DNA of 64,000 bases from Streptomyces inusitatus (GTDB lineage: Bacteria > Actinomycetota > Actinomycetes > Streptomycetales > Streptomycetaceae): the NCBI RefSeq assembly GCF_014651115.1, contig NZ_BMWG01000001.1, positions 248,001-312,000 on the forward strand, written 5' to 3'. Each line of letters begins with the position of its first letter. The first letter of the stretch is position 1. Positions 9,781 to 18,040 of the stretch are shown here, piece after piece. Position numbers and translations under genes: made by a program. Below the pieces are notes generated by a model, which was not told where the DNA came from, searched no databases, and saw nothing but the letters and a program-made list of their open reading frames with translations.

Positions 9781-9877
9781 GCGCCCCAGCGTAGGGAGCG
9801 GGACCCGGTACGGGGAGGGCCCGGGCTCCAGCGGGTCCAGCGGGTCCAGCCAGTCCAGTCGGCCCAGCAGGTCCATT

Positions 9878-9910
9878 GACAGCATGCTGTCGACATGACA
9901 GCCTTCTGTC
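9878..9910. promoter_or_regulatory. Tandem MarR-type operators GACAG-N4-CTGTC
   Basis: Two palindromes of identical design lie in the 164-bp gap between the divergent aminotransferase and DJ-1 genes: GACAGcatgCTGTC at 9878-9891 (perfect over 14 bp) and GACAGccttCTGTC at 9897-9910. Their centres are 19 bp apart, close to two helical turns. The only regulator in the neighbourhood is the MarR gene at 10568, so autoregulation plus control of both directions is the simplest reading. Confidence 0.7.
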
Positions 9911-9944
9911 GTAAGCACGTCCGATATCGCCGGAGGAGCCCGCC

Positions 9945-10571
9945 ATGACCGACCAGAGCGCCAGCGCCCGCCCCACCGTCCATCTGGCCGTCTACGACAC
10001 CCTCGCCGACTGGGAGACCGGCCACGCCACCGCCCATCTCGCCCAGCACGGCCACCCCGTCCGCACGGTCGGCCTCACCACCGCCCCCGTCACCACCATG
10101 GGCGGGCTCCGCGTACAGCCCGATCTGGCCCTCGCCGACCTCCGTCCCGAGGACAGCGCGCTGCTGATCCTCCCCGGCGCGAGCGCCTGGGACAGCGGCG
10201 ACACTCTCGCGCCCTTCGCGTCCGCCGCCCGCGCCTTCCTCGACGCGGGCACGCCCGTCGCCGCCATCTGCGGAGCCACCGCGGGCCTCGCCCGCGAAGG
10301 GCTGCTCGACGACCGCGACCACACCGGCGCCGTCTCCTTCTACCTCGCCGCCACCGGCTACCGGGGCGGCGAGCGCTACCGCGAGGCCGACGCCGTCACC
10401 GACCGGGGCCTGATCACCGCCGGGCCCACCGAGCCCGTCGCCTTCGCCCGCGAGGTCCTCGCCCTCCTCAAGGTGTACGAGGGCGAGCGGCTGGACGCCT
10501 GGTACCGGCTCTTCCACGACTCCGACGCGAGCGCCTACGCGGTCCTCGCAGGCGAAGGCGAGGGCGCGTGA
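9945..10571 (+). CDS. DJ-1/PfpI (class I glutamine amidotransferase-like) family protein
   Basis: 208 aa with the DJ-1/PfpI flavodoxin-like fold: HLAVYDTLADWETG strand, LLILPGASAWDSG, and the nucleophile elbow AAICGATAGLAREG with the conserved Cys, followed by TAGPTEPVAFAREVLALL. Relatives act as stress-response hydrolases, glyoxalase III/deglycases or proteases; which applies here is not evident. The start ATG has GGAGG-like sequence (CGGAGGAG) 9 nt upstream. Its stop overlaps the GTG of the MarR gene, so the two are translationally coupled. Confidence 0.85.
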   Translation: MTDQSASARPTVHLAVYDTLADWETGHATAHLAQHGHPVRTVGLTTAPVTTMGGLRVQPDLALADLRPEDSALLILPGASAWDSGDTLAPFASAARAFLDAGTPVAAICGATAGLAREGLLDDRDHTGAVSFYLAATGYRGGERYREADAVTDRGLITAGPTEPVAFAREVLALLKVYEGERLDAWYRLFHDSDASAYAVLAGEGEGA

Positions 10572-11050
10572 GCACCGGGGAGCGGGCGGGCGGACCGGAG
10601 GCGGGCGGGCGGGAGCAGCGGGATCTGCTCTCCCGTACCGCCCTCGGGATCTTCCGGCTCAACGGCCAGTTCCTCGCGGTCTCCGACGAACTGGCCCGGG
10701 AGGCCGGGCTGACGGCCTCCTGGTGGCAGGTGCTCGGCGCGGTCCTCCCCGGCCCGCGGCCGGTCGCCGCGATCGCCCGGACCATGGGCATCACCCGCCA
10801 GAGCGTCCAGCGGAGCGCCGATCTGCTGGTCGAACACGGCCTCGCCGCGTATGAGCCCAACCCCGCGCACCGCCGCGCCAAGCTGCTGCGCGCCACCGAG
10901 GAGGGTCTGGCGGCCGTCCGGCGGCTCGCCCCCGGGCACGCGGCGCTGGCCGCCCGGCTCGCGGCGGCGCTCGGCCCCGAGGGGTTCGCGGAGACGGTCC
11001 GGGTGCTGGATCGGCTCTCCGAAGCGATGGAGACAATCCAGGAGGGGTGA
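10568..11050 (+). CDS. MarR-family transcriptional regulator
   Basis: 160 aa with a central winged helix: TASWWQVLGAVL, VAAIARTMGITRQSVQRSADLLVEHGL (HTH) and ANPAHRRAKLLRATEEGL (wing), flanked by dimerisation helices. GTG start overlaps the DJ-1 stop (GTGA). MarR proteins are usually repressors released by phenolics, oxidants or metabolites. The likely targets are the two palindromes at 9878-9910. DJ-1 next to MarR suggests an oxidant- or electrophile-responsive pair; this is inference from context. Confidence 0.88.
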   Translation: MSTGERAGGPEAGGREQRDLLSRTALGIFRLNGQFLAVSDELAREAGLTASWWQVLGAVLPGPRPVAAIARTMGITRQSVQRSADLLVEHGLAAYEPNPAHRRAKLLRATEEGLAAVRRLAPGHAALAARLAAALGPEGFAETVRVLDRLSEAMETIQEG

Positions 11051-11118
11051 GAAGCGCACTATCCTCAACTCCCGACCGCAGTAACCGCAGTAGTCGCGAC
11101 CGGGGGAGCCACGCGGCC

Positions 11119-12750
11119 ATGAACCACCTCACCGCCGACGATCCTCGGCGCATCGGCGAGTACCGGTTACTGTCACGCCTCGGCGAGGGCGGCATGGGCC
11201 GGGTCTACCTCGCCCGCAGCGACCGGGGCCGTACGGTGGCGGTCAAGCTGGTACGCCGGGAGCTGGCCGGCGAGGAGGAGTTCCGCGACCGCTTCCGCCG
11301 CGAGGTGCGCGCGGCCCGCAGGGTCGGCGGCGAGTGGACCGCGCCCGTCCTCGACGCCGACACCGAGGCCCCGGTGCCCTGGGTCGCCACCGGCTATGTC
11401 GCGGGCCCGGGACTGGACACCGTGATCGCGCGCGGCCCGCTCCCCGAGCGCTCGGTGCGCGCCCTCGGCTCCGGCCTCGCCCACGCCCTGAGCGAGATCC
11501 ACGCGGCCGGGCTGATCCACCGCGATCTCAAACCCTCCAACGTCCTCATCACCATCGACGGCCCGCGCGTCATCGACTTCGGCATCGCCCGCGCCCTGGA
11601 CGGGGCCGAGGGCGGCCCCACCCGCACCGGCTCCGTCGTCGGCTCACCCGGCTTCATGGCCCCCGAGCAGGTGCGGGGCGAGCGCGTCACCGCCGCCTGC
11701 GACGTCTTCTGTCTGGGCGCGGTGCTGGTGTACGCGGCGACCGGACGGCATCCCTTCGGCCCGGTCTCGGCCGGCCGGCACGCGGTGATGTACCGGATCG
11801 CCGAGGAGGAGCCGGATCTGACCGGGGTACCGGCCGGCCTGGCCGATCTCGTACGCGACTGTCTCCGCAAGGACCCGTCGCGACGCCCCGCCCCCGCCCA
11901 GATCCTGGAGCGCACGGCGCCCCCGGCCGGGGAGGGCTCCGAGCCCTGGCTGCCGGGCGCGCTCATCGCCCAGCTCGGCCGTCAGGCCGTGTGGCTGCTG
12001 GAGGCCGAGGAGCCGCCCCACTCCCGCCCCCGCCCCCGGTCCGAGGTCCCGCCCCAGGTCCCCAGGGACCGGACCCGCGTCCAGTCGCCGTACGAGGCGC
12101 CCTCCCCCACCCTGGTCTCGGCGACCACCGCCCCGGACCGCCCCTATCCGCCGCCGGACGCCTGGCTGAACACCCCCGCCCCCGGCCCCTTCAACCAGCC
12201 CTCCACCAAGCGCGCCGGCCGCACCGGCCCCCTGCTCGGCCTCGCCGCCGTACTGCTCTCCCTCGTCGCGGGCGGCGCGGCCCTCCACTTCTTCACCGGC
12301 CCGGACAAACCCCCCGCCGACGACCCCAAATCGGCCCGTACGGCCACCACTTCCGCCGCCCCCTCCCCCAGCACCGCCGCCGCCGAGGACGGTGAGACCG
12401 CCGCACCCGCCGCCACCGTCCCCGAGGCGTACCTCGGCACCTGGCGCGCCGTCTTCGAGACCGCCGACGGCGAACACACCCGCACGATGACCCTCACCGA
12501 GGGCACCCTCGGCACCCCCGTCATGACCCTCACCGGCAGCGGCCCCTCCTACGAATGCGGCTGGTCCGCCACCCTCCGAGCCGCGGGCCCCCCACTCGAA
12601 CTCGGCCCCACCGACGTCGCCTCGGGCGACCCCGCCGAGTGCTCCCCCGGGCAGTGGAGCCGACTCCGTCTCTCCGGCGACTCAACCATCGTCCGCGAAC
12701 TGGTCGGCTCCACCGGCGCTCCGCTCACCTACGCCAAGACCGACTACTGA
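11119..12750 (+). CDS. Membrane-anchored Ser/Thr protein kinase (PknB-like)
   Basis: 543 aa. The kinase domain spans roughly residues 15-275: G-loop LGEGGMGRVYLA, catalytic Lys in TVAVKLV, HRDLKPSN catalytic loop, VIDFGIAR (DFG) and SPGFMAPEQ (APE). A Pro-rich juxtamembrane stretch follows, then one membrane span near 368-390, a Thr/Ser/Ala linker and a ~110-residue extracytoplasmic domain (YLGTWRAVFETADGEHTRTMTL and onward) with two Cys, reminiscent of lipocalin-like sensor domains. No PASTA repeats are present. The start chosen is the ATG before NHLTADDPRRIGEYRLLSRLG, with GGGGGAG about 11 nt upstream; upstream in-frame codons are shadows. Confidence 0.9.
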   Translation: MNHLTADDPRRIGEYRLLSRLGEGGMGRVYLARSDRGRTVAVKLVRRELAGEEEFRDRFRREVRAARRVGGEWTAPVLDADTEAPVPWVATGYVAGPGLDTVIARGPLPERSVRALGSGLAHALSEIHAAGLIHRDLKPSNVLITIDGPRVIDFGIARALDGAEGGPTRTGSVVGSPGFMAPEQVRGERVTAACDVFCLGAVLVYAATGRHPFGPVSAGRHAVMYRIAEEEPDLTGVPAGLADLVRDCLRKDPSRRPAPAQILERTAPPAGEGSEPWLPGALIAQLGRQAVWLLEAEEPPHSRPRPRSEVPPQVPRDRTRVQSPYEAPSPTLVSATTAPDRPYPPPDAWLNTPAPGPFNQPSTKRAGRTGPLLGLAAVLLSLVAGGAALHFFTGPDKPPADDPKSARTATTSAAPSPSTAAAEDGETAAPAATVPEAYLGTWRAVFETADGEHTRTMTLTEGTLGTPVMTLTGSGPSYECGWSATLRAAGPPLELGPTDVASGDPAECSPGQWSRLRLSGDSTIVRELVGSTGAPLTYAKTDY

Positions 12751-12956
12751 GTCGGCCACGCGGAGTACCCCGTACCCCCCGCCCCGCACGGCGGAGCCGG
12801 ACCACTCCCCGACCAGCATGAAAACCATGCTGAAGACGCGAGCACTGCCGGACGTCCCTCAGCGCGGGGAAAACCACGCCGCGCGGCTGAGCGGAGGAGG
12901 GCCGAACAGGAGGGTGCGGCTACGGTTCACGCATCGGGTACGCAGGAGGAGGACGC

Positions 12957-14249
12957 ATGCGGTCGATCATTCCCGACTATCTGGCCCAGGCCCTCGGAGA
13001 TGTCGAGCCGGACGCTTCCGGCCGGCTGGCGGACTACATCCCCGAGCTCGCGGCAGCGGACCCTGAGCTCCTCGGCGCGGTTTTCGCCACCGTCGACGGC
13101 GAGGTCTACGGCGCCGGAGAAATCGACACCGAGTTCACGATCCAATCGATCTCCAAGCCGTTCGCGTACGCGCTGGCACTGGCTGACCGCGGCTTCGACC
13201 CCGTACTCGCCAAAGTCGGTGTCGAGCCATCAGGGGAGGCGTTCAACCAGATCTCCCTCGAAAGCGATACCGGCCGCCCCCTCAATCCCATGATCAACGC
13301 CGGCGCGATCACCACCCACTCACTGGCCGGTTCACCGGGCATGAATCCGACAGAGCGCGTGGAGCGCGTGGTCCGCGGCCTTTCCGCGTTCGCCGGTCGC
13401 GGACTGAGGATCGACGAGGCCGTGTGCGTGTCGGAGATGGAGCACGCGCACCGCAACCTCGCCATCGCACACATGCTCCGCAGCTACGGCATCCTCACCG
13501 AGAACCCCAGGGACGTCGTCGAGGGCTACACCCGCCAGTGCTCCGTGCTCGTCACCACACGAGATCTGGCCATGATGGCCGCGACACTGGCCAACCGCGG
13601 CGTCAATCCCCTCTCGGGCGAGCGAGTGATCCGCGAACCGGTGGTGCGTCAGGTGCTGAGCGTCATGTCCACCTGCGGAATGTACGACGCCGCCGGCGAC
13701 TGGGCGACCCAGGTCGGCATCCCGGCGAAGAGCGGCGTGGCCGGGGGCCTGATCGGTGCGCTCCCCGGCCAGATCGGCATCGCCACCTTCTCACCACGGC
13801 TGGACGCCCACGGGAACAGCGTTCGCGGAGTGTCGCTGTTCGAGCGGTTCTCCTCCGACATGGGTCTCCACGTCATGGAGGTCCCGGCCGCCGCGCGTTC
13901 CATCGTGCGGTCCAACCACGTCATCGGCGTCGGCGGACCGAATCCGGTACGGGTCTTCCAACTGCAGGGCGGGATCGCTTTCGCCGGGGCCGAGAGAGTC
14001 GTCCGGGAGACCATGAACACCGCCCCCGCGGAACCCAGGGTGGTTCTGGACCTCACCATGGTCTATGCGATCGACGACGTGGCACGGCGCATGCTGCTGG
14101 AAGTCGTGCGCCGACTCACACTGGACGGTCACGAGGTTTATCTCGTCGACCCGGAATCGGTCATGCCCGATCCCGATCCCGGCGATGGCGGCCGAGTCAC
14201 CGTCGTAAAAGACATGGAACAAGTGATGGTTTCCCCCTCTCCGTCCTGA
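12957..14249 (+). CDS. glsA: Glutaminase A fused to a STAS domain
   Basis: 430 aa. Residues ~20-305 match serine-dependent beta-lactamase-fold glutaminase: TIQSISKPFAYALAL contains the S-x-x-K catalytic pair, followed by NPMINAGAI, a CSVLVTTRDLA stretch and the SGVAGGLIGALPGQIGIATFSPRLD signature. It hydrolyses L-glutamine to glutamate and ammonia. Residues ~335-425 form a STAS-like domain (RVVLDLTMVYAIDDVARRMLLEVVRRL), seen in several actinobacterial glutaminases and probably regulatory. The start has GGAGGAGGAC just upstream. Codon third positions are somewhat less GC-biased than in the neighbours, which may mean later acquisition. A decayed methyltransferase follows immediately. Confidence 0.9.
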   Translation: MRSIIPDYLAQALGDVEPDASGRLADYIPELAAADPELLGAVFATVDGEVYGAGEIDTEFTIQSISKPFAYALALADRGFDPVLAKVGVEPSGEAFNQISLESDTGRPLNPMINAGAITTHSLAGSPGMNPTERVERVVRGLSAFAGRGLRIDEAVCVSEMEHAHRNLAIAHMLRSYGILTENPRDVVEGYTRQCSVLVTTRDLAMMAATLANRGVNPLSGERVIREPVVRQVLSVMSTCGMYDAAGDWATQVGIPAKSGVAGGLIGALPGQIGIATFSPRLDAHGNSVRGVSLFERFSSDMGLHVMEVPAAARSIVRSNHVIGVGGPNPVRVFQLQGGIAFAGAERVVRETMNTAPAEPRVVLDLTMVYAIDDVARRMLLEVVRRLTLDGHEVYLVDPESVMPDPDPGDGGRVTVVKDMEQVMVSPSPS

Positions 14250-14250
14250 A

Positions 14251-14598
14251 GCCGGTGAAGTCGGTACCGGGACCGGGTGGAACGCCGCTCTGCTCGCCCA
14301 CCGTGTCGGCGCGGAGAGCGTCGTCACCGTGGAAGTGGACGGGGCCGTTGCCGAGCGGGCGCGGTCCGCCCTGGAACGCTTCGGGGCCGGAGTGCGGGTG
14401 ATCCACGGAGACGGACATGACGACGACGAGGCGCGTGTCTGGCAGTCCGGCCCCCGCCGTCTCTGGAGCGAGGCGGAAGCCGCCCATCGCTGGTGGGAGA
14501 ACGAGGGCAGGCCGGGGCACGACCGGTTCGGACTCACCGTGACAGCGGAAGGACAAGCCGCCTGGCTGGACACTCCGAACCGGTCCTGGCCCGTCTGA
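14251..14598 (+). pseudogene. Remnant of a PIMT-like methyltransferase (internally deleted)
   Basis: No start codon and no N-terminal domain. The frame opens directly after the glsA stop with EVGTGTGWNAALLAHRVGAE and VTVEVDGAVAERAR, i.e. motif I and motif II of protein-L-isoaspartate-type SAM methyltransferases, then GVRVIHGDG. It then jumps straight to RRLWSEAEAAHRWWENEG, RFGLTVTAEGQAAWLD and a stop, which resembles the extreme C-terminus of Streptomyces PIMT-like enzymes of RiPP loci (compare [19 protein letters not shown] in the gene at 51896). Roughly 150-200 residues between the two parts are missing without a frameshift. Thus both ends are deleted relative to the family; a functional protein is very unlikely. 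Confidence 0.7.
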
Positions 14599-14653
14599 GG
14601 CCGAAAGCAGTACCGCCCTGTCCTGGCGCGGCCCCCACGACCGCGCTCAGAAC

Positions 14654-14692
14654 AGGGCCGCCGTCCGCCTGGTGTGAGCGGACGACGGCCCT
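14654..14692. terminator. Bidirectional hairpin terminator
   Basis: 15-bp stem with one mismatch (AGGGCCGCCGTCCGC / GCGGACGACGGCCCT) and a 9-nt loop, between the methyltransferase remnant and the convergent hydrolase gene. No U-tract, as usual in Streptomyces. Confidence 0.65.
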
Positions 14693-14710
14693 GATCGGCG
14701 CGTGGCGGGA

Positions 14711-15916
14711 TCAGTCGGGGAGCCGGTCCACGATCCAGGTGCCCAGCTCTTCGGTGAGGGCCGTGTGCGTGGTGGTCTCGGACGAACAGCGGAAGTCGTT
14801 CAACTCGCTCTCCTCCGGGCGCAGGGCGTCGATGTTCGCGTACAGATCGTCCTGCTTCTCGATGTCACGGATCGCGACCGCGCTGACCGAGGGGACGAAG
14901 CACACGTCCTCGTACCGCAGATCGATCTTGCCGCCGACCTTCTTCATTGCGTCGGCGAGGATCTTGTAGGTGTGCAGGGTGCCGCCGGGGGCACCGTCCA
15001 CCTCCGGGAAGCCGTCGGTCGTGATGGTCTTCTGGGCCTTCGGGAACCTGCGGTTCAGATAGGCGGCCGTCACATCGTCGCCCTGGGCCTGGGCGTAGAA
15101 GGTCGTGCCCGGGTAGATCCGGTCGATCCGCAGCGCGACCTCACCGGGCTTCACCTCCGGCAGACCGACCCCGTCGGCCCGGCCGTTCGCCACACCGATC
15201 TTCAGCGGGACCTGCGGCCAGTGGCCGACCTCCGCCAGGGCGGCCAGGAACTCGGTGCGCTCCGGGGCGACGCCGATCTTGCCGGTGTCCCTGTCGTAGT
15301 GCTGCCACAGCATCTGCCGCGCCGCCGGGCTGTTCATCTGCTTCGCGAAGTCGTTCGGGAAGGGGATGAAGTGCGAGAACGCCTGCACCCCGACCGGGAC
15401 GGAAGCGCCCCGGTGCGGGCTGTCGTACGAGAAGTACAGCGCGGCCCCGTGGTCGATCTCCTGCGACTCCATCTTGGCCAGCGCGTATCGGGTGACGATG
15501 CCTCCCATGCTGAAGCCGCCGACCACCAGCCGGGCATCCCCCAACTGCTCGGCCCTGGCCCGCAGGACCGCGCCGATGACCGCGTCGGCGTTCTCCAGGA
15601 TCGACGCGCTGCGCTCCTCGTAGCCGAGGAGGATCACATCCCTGCCGCGCCTGCGCAGCTCGCTGATGAGCGGGTATTCGCCGCCCTCCAGCCCCTGGTA
15701 GAGCACATCCAGCTTGCTCCGGCCGAGACTGAAGCCGTCAGCCATGATCACGGGCCGCACGATCCCCGGGTTCCTGTCCCCGAGAAAGACCCACGCGAAG
15801 CCGTTCGGCAGCGGCCACTCCTCGTGCTCCGGCACCTCGATCGTCCCAGCGGGTCCGGCGGTCAGCGGACCGCCGAGGCTGAACGAACCGACGTTGGGCT
15901 CGGCCGTCTCGGACAT
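14711..15916 (-). CDS. Lipase/esterase-like alpha/beta hydrolase
   Basis: 401 aa, no signal peptide. The core has an RPVIMADGFSLG oxyanion-region strand and the nucleophile elbow GGFSMGGIVTRYAL (G-x-S-x-G), followed by SYDSPHRGASVPVG, a pattern seen in PGAP1/DUF676-like and triacylglycerol lipase-like hydrolases. A C-terminal DGAPGGTLHTYK segment could supply the catalytic His. The substrate is not identifiable. The ATG at 15916 is preceded by AAGGAGT on the minus strand. It stands alone between two hairpins and about 250 bp of featureless sequence. Confidence 0.7.
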   Translation of the reverse strand: MSETAEPNVGSFSLGGPLTAGPAGTIEVPEHEEWPLPNGFAWVFLGDRNPGIVRPVIMADGFSLGRSKLDVLYQGLEGGEYPLISELRRRGRDVILLGYEERSASILENADAVIGAVLRARAEQLGDARLVVGGFSMGGIVTRYALAKMESQEIDHGAALYFSYDSPHRGASVPVGVQAFSHFIPFPNDFAKQMNSPAARQMLWQHYDRDTGKIGVAPERTEFLAALAEVGHWPQVPLKIGVANGRADGVGLPEVKPGEVALRIDRIYPGTTFYAQAQGDDVTAAYLNRRFPKAQKTITTDGFPEVDGAPGGTLHTYKILADAMKKVGGKIDLRYEDVCFVPSVSAVAIRDIEKQDDLYANIDALRPEESELNDFRCSSETTTHTALTEELGTWIVDRLPD

Positions 15917-16164
15917 GGTCGTACTCCTTACGGAAGGGGCGGGTGGGGCGACGTCATCATGGGTCGCGACCCGGGAGCATCGCCCTTCCGAGCTGCGGGG
16001 TTCACCCCATCTGATGGAGCACGCGCGGGAAAGGTTTGGCGTACCGCGGGGGTGGGGTGCCCGCGCCGGGCAGCGCGCCTTCCGCGTTGAGACGGTTCCG
16101 GATGGGGCCTTAGCCCCATCACCGCCTGCCGTCCGGCCGCCGCAGGCGTCGGCCCCTTCTCCGT

Positions 16165-16569
16165 CTACCCGGGTTCACCGAGACGGAGGGCATCCCTTAT
16201 CTCGCTGAGCTTCGCGGTCGTGGCCGGGGTCCGCTTCTGCGCTTGTTCAGCGAGTCGGAGGGCGTCGTCAATCTCGCTGAGCTTCACGGAGGACAGGACG
16301 GCCCCCCGCTCTATCAGGTCGTCCCGGGACACAGTGGTCAGCCACGTGCACGGCGTGAAGCCCGGACGCGGGAGCGCGAGCCGCAACACACCTTCGAACG
16401 GCAGTCCTTCACCGGTGCCGACCGTCACTTCGATGCCCAGACCGCTGATGTCGACGCCCGCCGGAGCGACGACCTGCATCACCCGGATCCCGGACATGTC
16501 ATCTCCCGACAGCAGTACGACCAACCTCCGCTCGTCGAACTGGGCCCACCAGACTTCGCCACGTTGCAC
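16165..16569 (-). CDS. MazF/PemK-like toxin-family protein with duplicated C-terminal motif
   Basis: 134 aa. It begins VQRGEVWWAQFDERR, then LVVLLSGDD, VMQVVAPAGVDI and TTVSRDDLIERGAVLSS, the layout of the MazF/PemK/Kid barrel (RGEVWW at the N-terminus, the late threonine before the last helix). MazF proteins are usually sequence-specific mRNA endoribonucleases. The GTG start is preferred because GGAGG lies 4-5 nt upstream and family members start at this point; an in-frame ATG at 16584 lacks an RBS. The last ~40 residues contain two copies of KLSEI-x-DALRL separated by 13 residues, which is unusual. No antitoxin-like gene is adjacent; the next genes are a DUF397/XRE whiJ-type module. Confidence 0.72.
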   Translation of the reverse strand: MQRGEVWWAQFDERRLVVLLSGDDMSGIRVMQVVAPAGVDISGLGIEVTVGTGEGLPFEGVLRLALPRPGFTPCTWLTTVSRDDLIERGAVLSSVKLSEIDDALRLAEQAQKRTPATTAKLSEIRDALRLGEPG

Positions 16570-16664
16570 AAGTCCTCCAGACATATGACGGCAGGCAGAC
16601 GCTGCGTGACGGCGTGGACGGAGCGCTCCCGCCTGAGAGGGCGGGAGCGCTCCGTCGGAAGAAG

Positions 16665-16889
16665 TTACGCGGAGGTCGTCGCGAACGTCAGGAACGCCTG
16701 CCACGACGCGGCGGGGACGGCGAGGGCGGGGCCCCGCTTGTTCTTGGAGTCGCGGATGGCGATTCCGCTGGTCAGGGCCGCGACCTCGACGCAGTTGCCC
16801 CCTGTGGCATTGCTGTAGGAGGACTTGAACCAGGAGGACTCATCGGCCACGCCGAGGGCCGTGATGTGCGTATTGATGGCTACTCCCAC
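16665..16889 (-). CDS. DUF397 small protein (whiJ-module component)
   Basis: 74 aa with the DUF397 pattern W-F-K-SSYSNATGGNCVEVA then IAIRDSKNKRGPALAVPAASWQAFL. These small proteins are encoded beside XRE regulators in Streptomyces and are thought to modulate them. Its start overlaps the end of the XRE gene by 10 bp. Confidence 0.88.
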   Translation of the reverse strand: MGVAINTHITALGVADESSWFKSSYSNATGGNCVEVAALTSGIAIRDSKNKRGPALAVPAASWQAFLTFATTSA

Positions 16890-17749
16890 TGTCGCGCTAG
16901 TTGTTGCAGAAATTCGGCTGTACGAGCCGGAGGCAGGGCACTCTCCCGCATGGCGTCGAAGCGGCGGATGTTCCGCTGCACCTCGCGTCGCTCGTCCGTG
17001 ACGCTGATGGTGTTCGGCATGTCGACCTGTACGACGGGGGCGAGCACCTCGGAGAAGTCGAGGATCACGAAGTTGCTCTCCGCCCGGTAGGACACGACGT
17101 CATGGGGGAGGATCTGGATGGTCACATGGTCCAGACGGTTCAGTTCCACGATCTCGTCATGCTGCTCGCGCATGATCCCGGGGCCGCCCACCATGCATCG
17201 CACGGCGGTCTCATCGAGAATCACGCGCAGCTCCAGCGGGCTGTCGGAGCGCGTGATCAGTTCCTTCCGCTCCATCCGGAGCCGGATGTTCTGCTCGACG
17301 TACTCCGAGTTGGTCTCGTCCACCGGCTTGGCGATCGAGTACAGCGCCCGGGTGTAGGCCTCCGTCTGGAGCAGCCCGTAGACGAGGCTCGGCTGGAAGG
17401 CACGCATGGCTCTCGCGTCCTGCTCCAGCCCTCGGTACGTCGGCATCTTCGACGGCATGAAGGCCTTGTAGGGCGTCCAGGGCTCCTTGCTCAGTGACTC
17501 CCTGTGGAGCTGGAGAAGGGTCTCCCGGTCCTCCCTGGCCATGCCGATGTCGTAGAGGTCCATGAGGGCTTCGAGGTCCGCCACGCGCGGGAGGTCGTTC
17601 TCGCCGATCTCGACGCGGGCCAGCTTCGTGAACGAGAAGCCAAGCTCTCCCGTCACATCCTGAAGTGTCAGGCCCTTGCCCTCGCGGAGCTTCCTCAGCT
17701 CCTTGCCCAGCTCTCTGCGTCGGAATGTCGCGCCCCGTTTTGCTGCCAC
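16880..17749 (-). CDS. XRE-family regulator with DUF5753 domain (WhiJ-like)
   Basis: 289 aa from GTG 17749; an in-frame ATG at 17815 would add 22 residues. The N-terminus is a Cro/CI-type HTH (RRELGKELRKLREGKGLTLQDVTGELGFSFTKLARVEIGEN). The rest is a DUF5753 domain: FQPSLVYGLLQTEAYTRAL, LRVILDETAVRC, VTIQILPHD and FVILDFSE. Such proteins act with DUF397 and HATPase partners in the many whiJ-like loci that affect development. GTG 17749 has AGAGAGGA about 8-10 nt upstream and precedes a basic VAAKRGATFRRR start. Upstream lies a 13-bp palindrome (17944-17956) that may be its operator; the gene is divergent from the HATPase gene. Confidence 0.85.
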   Translation of the reverse strand: MAAKRGATFRRRELGKELRKLREGKGLTLQDVTGELGFSFTKLARVEIGENDLPRVADLEALMDLYDIGMAREDRETLLQLHRESLSKEPWTPYKAFMPSKMPTYRGLEQDARAMRAFQPSLVYGLLQTEAYTRALYSIAKPVDETNSEYVEQNIRLRMERKELITRSDSPLELRVILDETAVRCMVGGPGIMREQHDEIVELNRLDHVTIQILPHDVVSYRAESNFVILDFSEVLAPVVQVDMPNTISVTDERREVQRNIRRFDAMRESALPPARTAEFLQQLARQWE

Positions 17750-17943
17750 CCTGCTGTCCTCTCTCCTCGATGGTCTGCCGGTGCTCGATGTGACCTCTGT
17801 GGGGTGCCGACGCATGTCGTCCCCCTGAGTGTCCCACCACCTGTCGGCCCCTGGGCAAGTCGTGCCGCTTCTCGCGCATTTGCCAATTTCGCCCCCTAGG
17901 GACTATGCGCTTGCATATTAACTCGCATATAGATCACCGTAGT

Positions 17944-17956
17944 TGAGTCAGACTCA
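17944..17956. promoter_or_regulatory. 13-bp palindrome TGAGTC-A-GACTCA, candidate XRE operator
   Basis: Perfect 6-bp arms around one base in an AT-richer intergenic stretch (17890-17980) between the divergent XRE and HATPase genes. The other XRE/DUF397 module in this window (55.5 kb) has a palindrome with the same 6-1-6 geometry but different bases. Confidence 0.5.
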
Positions 17957-18040
17957 CATCGGACAGTGATGCCTATATCTGGCCCAACCCTCACCCCTGG
18001 GCCCGATCTCGCCCTGTCCGAAACCCGAAAGGACAGGGCC

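Noticed and set aside
9810..9875. Repeated TCCAGCGGG / TCCAG units upstream of the aminotransferase
   Set aside because: Short imperfect direct repeats in GC-rich sequence without spacing pattern; the adjacent GACAG palindromes are the more convincing operator.
14329..14598. Independent 89-aa gene from GTG 14329
   Set aside because: The homology-like sequence starts upstream of this codon and continues through it, so the codon is internal to the methyltransferase remnant; no RBS.
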